Shown in pieces: positions 34,591 to 39,449 of a DNA stretch of 39,449 nucleotides (the stretch's first letter is position 1; every line of letters starts with the position of its first letter). This stretch comes from an uncultured Eubacteriales bacterium (lineage in GTDB: Bacteria; Bacillota; Clostridia; Christensenellales; Aristaeellaceae). A model generated the notes under the pieces. The model ran no database searches. It was not told the DNA's origin and saw only the letters and a program-made list of their open reading frames with translations. Where the stretch lies: contig CADCHI010000020.1 of NCBI GenBank assembly GCA_902801165.1, positions 1 through 39,449 on the forward strand, read 5' to 3'. Position numbers and translations under genes: made by a program.

Positions 34591-35039
34591 TCTTATTATC
34601 TATACACCCATTTCATATCTTTATTTGATTATATTTCGTCTTGTTCACACCTTTTCAGTCTTTTTCAGTATCATAGCAGTATCACCGTGATACTGTTGTT
34701 TACAGATTAGAACTCTCTATGTTCAATAAGATTTATAATACAAAAACTCGATTATCGCAAGTCCTTTTCGGTATCGATCGAAAGAAACTGCCAAACAAAA
34801 GGTTCATGTGCGTCAAACCAATCAATACTGTTTCGGGATTGATGGTGTTCAAGGTAGAGAAAGTAGTCTTCCTGCAATTGAAGCCCGCCTCCTTCGACTG
34901 TTCACCACAGTTGGACAACTGACTCCACCTCGACAGCATCATCAGACAAAAGTGTACCCTTACTTGTAACTATAAACAGTGTCCACTTCCTGTCACCTTT
35001 GTGCCAGGTCTCTGCGCATCGTCTATTTGAGGCCTTGGA
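34591..35039. other. AT-rich gene-free segment
   Basis: This stretch is clearly lower in GC than the rest of the window, especially 34591-34930. Two overlapping 67-69 codon frames on opposite strands (34719-34922 and 34733-34942) lack ribosome sites and resemble no family I know. The composition suggests recently acquired or decaying DNA. No terminator is obvious directly after the gene ending at 35040. Confidence 0.4.
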
Positions 35040-38000
35040 TTATCCTTTGCGCACGTTGACCTGTTCGATGAGGAACCGATCGAAATCCTCCGGCGGAACG
35101 GGTTTTGAGAAATAATAGCCCTGCACATATGAGCAGCCGAGCTCCTTGAGCGCCAGGTATTGCTCCTCTGTCTCCACGCCCTCCGCCACGACGGGCACAT
35201 TCAGGTAATTCGCAATGTCGATGATCAGCTCGATCATACGCACATCGCGCTGTTCGTTGAAGGCGCTTCTCACAAAGCTCATGTCCAGCTTCAGCACGTC
35301 GATGGGCAACTGGGTCAGCATGCCAAGGGAAGAATAGCCTGTTCCGAAGTCGTCCATCTCGATTCTGAAGCCTGTACCCACGCCGCGCAGCTCCCGTGCC
35401 ATGAGTATTACCTGCTCGGAATCTCCGGTATAAGCGGATTCCGTGATCTCAAGCATCAAATCCTCGGCTGTCAGATGCTGGCCTTCAAGAATATCCTGAA
35501 AGATGCCCTTCAAATTCGGCGTGAGCATGTCGATTCTGGATACGTTTACCGAAACCGGAATCGAGAAGCCGAAGCGATCCTTCCAGTCTCTGATCCGGGC
35601 TGCCGATTCCCTCCAGACAAACTCATCCAGCTCCAGGATCAGGCCGTTGTCTTCCAGGAGAGGGATGAACACGCCGGGGCTGATCACGCCAAGCTCGGGA
35701 TGATCCCAGCGAACCAGTGCCTCCGCGCTGGAAAGCACGGGCTTGTCTTGACGAATATCATATTTCGGCTGAAAGAACACCTTGAAGCGACGATCCCGCA
35801 AGGAAGGCTTGAAGTCCTCCAACAGCCGCTCCCGGTACAGGTCGGCCTTGTGCATTTCATCGTCATAAATGCCCACCGCCTTCACAACGCCGGTCTTTAC
35901 CGTGTTGGCCGCCGTTTTGGCATAGTCAAAGCGCCGCTCGATTTCAAGCGTTTTGTCAACGTTCGAGAATACGCCCATGCGCAGTCGAACACGGTTTGAT
36001 GAAACATCCTCGCCACTAAGGCCCTCGGATATCCTTTCCAACAGCGATTCATAATCGTCCCTGTGCGGGCAGTAGATCAGGAACATATCCGAGCCTCTCC
36101 GGCAAGCGACGCCGCCGATGTCGCGGGAAATCTTTCGGATGCGGTCGCCGATGCGTCCCAGCACGGCATCCCCATACTGCTTTCCGTATCGCTCGTTGAT
36201 CATGTGGAAGTGATTGACATCCACGACGATGGCGTCCATCGCCATCTCGGTATAGTGTTGATCGTACAGCCTGACATAGCGCAGGAAGTAGTCCAGGTTG
36301 AGCAGTCGGGTCAGGCTGTCGCGCTCAGTGGAATGGATGATATTGCGCTTCTCAGACAGCTCGATGCAGCGGTTGACGCGCGCCAGCACGATCTCCCAGG
36401 AGGGGTAAGGCTTGGGAATAAAGTCCATCGCGCCGATTTTGAGGCACTCCACTTCCGCGCTCTGTTCCGCAGTGAGCACGATGACGGGAATGTCCTTCAG
36501 CTCAGCTTCTTCCATCATGACCTTCAGCACATCCATACCGGACATACGCGGCATCTGAAGATCGAGCATCACCAGTGCCAGCTCGTCCTTGCGGGCTTTG
36601 AGCTGCTCCAGCGCTTCGATGCCGTTTGAAGCAAATACCAGGTCATAGGCATCTTCCAGCATGTTCCCCAGCAGCATCATATTGACGGCCTCGTCCTCAA
36701 CGATGAGGATGTGCTGTTTCAGGTGCATGACCTCTGAATCACCGGCCATAGGTATGATGGCCTTTCCCGTCTCCGAATCATCCCGTGTCGCCGCGCCAAG
36801 CCCCTTCAACAGCTGCTTTTCATCATACATCAGGCCGTCGGCGCGCTCAAACACGGCATGATAGCTCTTGTCCTCTCCGGGCTTGAACTCCGATAATCCA
36901 CCGGAGACGACGACTCCGCCGCTGCCGATGTGCGCCACCGACCGATCGTGCAGCGCCAGTACAAGCTCCTTGCGAATGACATAGTCCCTGCCGGTCAATA
37001 TGATCACGAACTCGTCGCCGCCGATTCGAAAAACCGGGCTGTGCTGAAAAATGTCGCAGATCATCTGAAAGGCCTTCTTGATATACTCGTCTCCGGCCTG
37101 GTGCCCAAGGGTATCGTTGATCTTCTTGAGTCCGTTGACATCGCAGACGACAACCGCGAATTTCTCCAACGTTCCCGCTTCGATGGCCGTGTTGATCTCC
37201 TTCTCACGCTGGAGATAGGCGGTCTTGCTCTTTGCGCCGGTCATCGGGTCTTTGAAAGCCGTTTCCCTGGCGGCGTCCCGCTCGGCGACGGCCTTGGTCT
37301 CCCACTTCTGCATGGAGAGGTGATTGATCAGCATTGCGCCGAGGGCCATGATGAACAGTCCGGCGACGATCACCGTATTGATCGCGTCCGTCCGATGGAT
37401 CTCGTCGAGCCGGTCCCGGATAAACGCCGCTTCATCCTGGCCGGAAACGCCTTCTTCGGCGTTGGTGACATAGTATTCCTGAACGGCGTAGATCGCATCG
37501 CTCGTCGCCTTCTCATCCACGCGCCCGGACCAGATCATGGCCATGAAGACCACCAGCGCCAGCAGCGCGATCCATACCACGATCGCCTTGCCGAAGCGCC
37601 GGGCGTGGTCCTTTTTGATGATCTGTCGGAAGTAGAAGAAGCCGATGACCGTCCACACCATGACCAGTATGTAGGTCTCCGTCTCCAGCATGGCATCGCC
37701 AAACAGGTTGGGGAAGAGCATGTAGACACCAAATAACAGCATCGTCGCAAACCCTATAAGCCCCGTGACGGTCTCTCTGCGCCGCTTCAGCTTTCTCGCG
37801 GTCTTGAGGGCGGCGGCGGAAACAAAGCCGTACAGCATGGTCGCGCCCAGCGTGGTCACGTCCACGATCCAGCCGATGGCGGTTCTACCGACGAAAGGAA
37901 TGACAGCGCTGATCGCCGCCACCAGGATCAGCGCTTCTGCCGGGGTACCCCTGTCGTTCAGCTCGGAAAACCGACTGGGCAGAATGCCGTCTCGGGCGGT

Positions 38001-38999
38001 GGCCAGGAGCAGCCGGCTCAACGCTCTCAGATTGCCAATCAGGCTGGTCAGAACCAGCGCGAGCAGCGCGGCCATCAGGATCGCCACGCCAAAATCGCCC
38101 ATATAGTGATGGGCGGCATAGAATGCCGGGAGCCCTTCGATGCCGCTGTAGTCGCCCAGATTGCGGATATAGTCGAGCCAGCTGGAGCAGCCCTCGGGAT
38201 AGGCCGATATGCTCAGAAGCGTAACAAATACATAAATCGCCGTCGAGACGAGCACGGAGGCCACCAGTATGCGATGCAGTCTGTCCCGCCTGAAGTTGAA
38301 TTCCTCCGCCGAATGGGTGATGTTTTCAAAGCCAATGAAGGCCCATGGCGAGATAAACGCGATCCTCAGGCTCTGTGCAATCGCGCTCTTTTCAGGCACA
38401 AAGGCCGGCGCCCAGCCGCCCCGATGCGCCACAGCCGCAACGACGAAGCACAGGGCGATCCCGGCGGTGAACACGCACACGAGCACGACCATTAAGCGAG
38501 CCATCGCCCTTTCGTTGCGAACGCACAGCAACGTTACACCCGCAATCGCGGCCAGCGTCAGCAGAGCCTCGCCCAGGTATACCTCGTATCCAAATACCGT
38601 GAAGAGATAGCCTGTCTTGAACGTATCGCCTATGAAAAAGCGGGCGAACAGCGGCAGACTCGTAGCGTTGGCCCAGAATATGGAAATATAGGTCAGACTG
38701 AGAAACCAGAAGACCAGGAAGGCGCGGTCATAGCCGAACACCTCCTTGGTGTAGTCGTAGATGCCGCCCGCGCGGGGATAGCGGCTTGCCATAAAGGAGA
38801 AGTTCCGGCATATGATAAGCATGAGCGCCATGCCGATGAGCAGACCGAGGATGCTCCCCAGCGGTCCCGCCTGGGCAAGATAGGTGTTGCTGGTAACCAC
38901 CAGCGAGCCCCAGCCCACGCTGGTACCCACCGCCAGCGCCCACGCCGCGGCAGGTGAAAGATATTGCTGCAAACCCATCTTCGGCTTTTGTTCTGACAT
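35040..38999 (-). CDS. APC permease - GGDEF - receiver - GGDEF-like - EAL fusion protein
   Basis: This 1319-residue membrane signalling protein begins with an amino acid-polyamine-organocation (APC) permease fold at residues 15-460, about 12 helices. Two more helices (470-490 and 538-560) flank a short external segment. The cytoplasmic part has a GGDEF domain with an intact GGDEF at 660-664. Next comes a receiver domain (acidic pair E768-D769, phosphoacceptor Asp813, Thr843, Lys863). A degenerate GGDEF-like domain (GSDMF at 969-973) follows, and then an EAL domain. EAL residues are E1093, N1152, E1184, D1216-D1217, K1237, E1273 and Q1293, so phosphodiesterase activity is likely. It probably makes and/or breaks cyclic di-GMP in response to an amino-acid-like ligand. 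The start has GGGGAG nine bases upstream. Confidence 0.93.
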   Translation of the reverse strand: MSEQKPKMGLQQYLSPAAAWALAVGTSVGWGSLVVTSNTYLAQAGPLGSILGLLIGMALMLIICRNFSFMASRYPRAGGIYDYTKEVFGYDRAFLVFWFLSLTYISIFWANATSLPLFARFFIGDTFKTGYLFTVFGYEVYLGEALLTLAAIAGVTLLCVRNERAMARLMVVLVCVFTAGIALCFVVAAVAHRGGWAPAFVPEKSAIAQSLRIAFISPWAFIGFENITHSAEEFNFRRDRLHRILVASVLVSTAIYVFVTLLSISAYPEGCSSWLDYIRNLGDYSGIEGLPAFYAAHHYMGDFGVAILMAALLALVLTSLIGNLRALSRLLLATARDGILPSRFSELNDRGTPAEALILVAAISAVIPFVGRTAIGWIVDVTTLGATMLYGFVSAAALKTARKLKRRRETVTGLIGFATMLLFGVYMLFPNLFGDAMLETETYILVMVWTVIGFFYFRQIIKKDHARRFGKAIVVWIALLALVVFMAMIWSGRVDEKATSDAIYAVQEYYVTNAEEGVSGQDEAAFIRDRLDEIHRTDAINTVIVAGLFIMALGAMLINHLSMQKWETKAVAERDAARETAFKDPMTGAKSKTAYLQREKEINTAIEAGTLEKFAVVVCDVNGLKKINDTLGHQAGDEYIKKAFQMICDIFQHSPVFRIGGDEFVIILTGRDYVIRKELVLALHDRSVAHIGSGGVVVSGGLSEFKPGEDKSYHAVFERADGLMYDEKQLLKGLGAATRDDSETGKAIIPMAGDSEVMHLKQHILIVEDEAVNMMLLGNMLEDAYDLVFASNGIEALEQLKARKDELALVMLDLQMPRMSGMDVLKVMMEEAELKDIPVIVLTAEQSAEVECLKIGAMDFIPKPYPSWEIVLARVNRCIELSEKRNIIHSTERDSLTRLLNLDYFLRYVRLYDQHYTEMAMDAIVVDVNHFHMINERYGKQYGDAVLGRIGDRIRKISRDIGGVACRRGSDMFLIYCPHRDDYESLLERISEGLSGEDVSSNRVRLRMGVFSNVDKTLEIERRFDYAKTAANTVKTGVVKAVGIYDDEMHKADLYRERLLEDFKPSLRDRRFKVFFQPKYDIRQDKPVLSSAEALVRWDHPELGVISPGVFIPLLEDNGLILELDEFVWRESAARIRDWKDRFGFSIPVSVNVSRIDMLTPNLKGIFQDILEGQHLTAEDLMLEITESAYTGDSEQVILMARELRGVGTGFRIEMDDFGTGYSSLGMLTQLPIDVLKLDMSFVRSAFNEQRDVRMIELIIDIANYLNVPVVAEGVETEEQYLALKELGCSYVQGYYFSKPVPPEDFDRFLIEQVNVRKG

Positions 39000-39049
39000 A
39001 CTGCTGCTCTCCCCATAATGAAGGATTATAGAATTTAATGATTATTTAA

Positions 39050-39078
39050 AGTATACCATAATCTGCTTCTCCTGAAAA
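39050..39078 (-). promoter_or_regulatory. Candidate promoter of the permease/EAL gene
   Basis: The minus strand has TTTTCA (39073-39078), a 17-bp spacer ending in TGG, and TATACT (39050-39055), an extended -10 arrangement. A second TATAAT at 39025-39030 lacks a -35 box. The 279-bp divergent gap holds no recognisable cyclic di-GMP riboswitch. Confidence 0.45.
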
Positions 39079-39278
39079 GTCCTTGAAGCCCTGCAGTCAA
39101 ATTTCATTTTCTTTTTTGAGGGCCAATCCCGACAGATCGGTTGTCCATCGAACAGAAGGCTTTCCCGCGCTCTTGCAGTGGAATCCTCTTGCCGAAACAT
39201 GTTCCCTGTGGTAAACTATTCATGAAGCTATCCTATAACGTTTATACATGAAATGCTTATTATAAGGCAGGTATCGTT

Positions 39279-39449
39279 ATGACCGGCAAACAGAAGGGTA
39301 TCACCCTGGCCTCCGCCATAGGAAGCGTCATACTTGTATTCATATTGGTTTTCGGAACGATGTGGATGGGCAGCAACGCCAGGAATGACACGGAATCGGC
39401 GGTCCGCTCCGTCAGCCTTCTCTACCTGGATGAGCTGGCGGGCCGCCGG
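39279..39449 (+). CDS. N-terminus of a membrane-anchored signalling protein (partial)
   Basis: The only plus-strand gene runs off the right edge after 57 codons. It starts MTGKQKGITLASAIGSVILV and continues with one membrane helix up to about residue 30. An external segment follows with NARNDTESAVRSVSLLYLDE. Such an N-terminal anchor followed by a dimerising helix is common in diguanylate cyclases and sensor kinases of Clostridia; the C-terminal domain is outside the window, so its type is unknown. The ATG at 39279 has AAGGCAGG just upstream. It is divergent from the permease/EAL gene. Confidence 0.6.
   Translation, partial: MTGKQKGITLASAIGSVILVFILVFGTMWMGSNARNDTESAVRSVSLLYLDELAGRR

Noticed and set aside
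34719-34942. Two overlapping frames of 67-69 codons in the AT-rich segment
   Set aside because: No ribosome sites, mutually antisense, and no recognisable protein features.
39000-39278. Possible cyclic di-GMP riboswitch upstream of the permease/EAL gene
   Set aside because: I could not find the conserved GEMM core or tetraloop receptor sequences on either strand.

Overview
This window looks like a chromosomal segment of an uncultured high-GC Clostridia (Firmicutes), probably a gut carbohydrate degrader; I infer this from gene content and cannot name a genus. Supporting signs are strong GGAGG-type ribosome binding sites, a YesM/YesN-type two-component system beside an LplB/LplC-type sugar ABC transporter, and short operons. 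Every gene except one truncated at the right edge is on the minus strand, so transcription runs right to left.

Region 1 (1-2077): enolase, flanked by two inverted copies of a short MITE-like element with matching terminal repeats. One copy lies between the gene and its likely promoter. Positions 1-246 hold several hairpins and no gene.

Region 2 (2107-15837) is the most unusual part. A strong promoter followed by a 13-bp inverted repeat leads into an array of paralogues. It has five intact proteins of the L-2-amino-thiazoline-4-carboxylate (ATC) hydrolase family plus one C-terminal remnant, and two alpha/beta hydrolases, one of them frameshifted. It also has three DUF6796-like membrane proteins, two members of a second four-helix membrane family, an internally deleted methyltransferase and a 25-codon ORF. 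Directly downstream, behind a promoter with a 16-bp palindrome, come a two-subunit ABC exporter, an SRPBCC-like protein, a fourth DUF6796-like protein and a small helical protein. The shared membrane family suggests one system that modifies or hydrolyses and exports a small molecule. Its product is unknown.

Region 3 (15884-33996) is a glycan-use locus. A YesMN-type kinase/regulator pair precedes a solute-binding protein and two permeases. A separate operon then encodes a sugar isomerase/epimerase-like protein, GH3, a DUF5060 apiosidase-like hydrolase, GH43, GH42, a sialate-O-acetylesterase-like enzyme and a galactanase-like GH43. None of the enzymes has a signal peptide, so imported oligosaccharides are probably finished inside the cell. 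A 172-bp repeat carrying a terminator hairpin ends this operon, and a second copy sits 18.5 kb away.

Region 4 (34001-39449): a gene-poor GTTCCC-rich and AT-rich stretch, then a 1319-residue fusion of an APC-type amino acid permease with GGDEF, receiver, degenerate GGDEF and EAL domains. A divergent membrane-anchored protein starts at the right edge. This part appears devoted to cyclic di-GMP signalling, with a transporter fold as the probable sensor.
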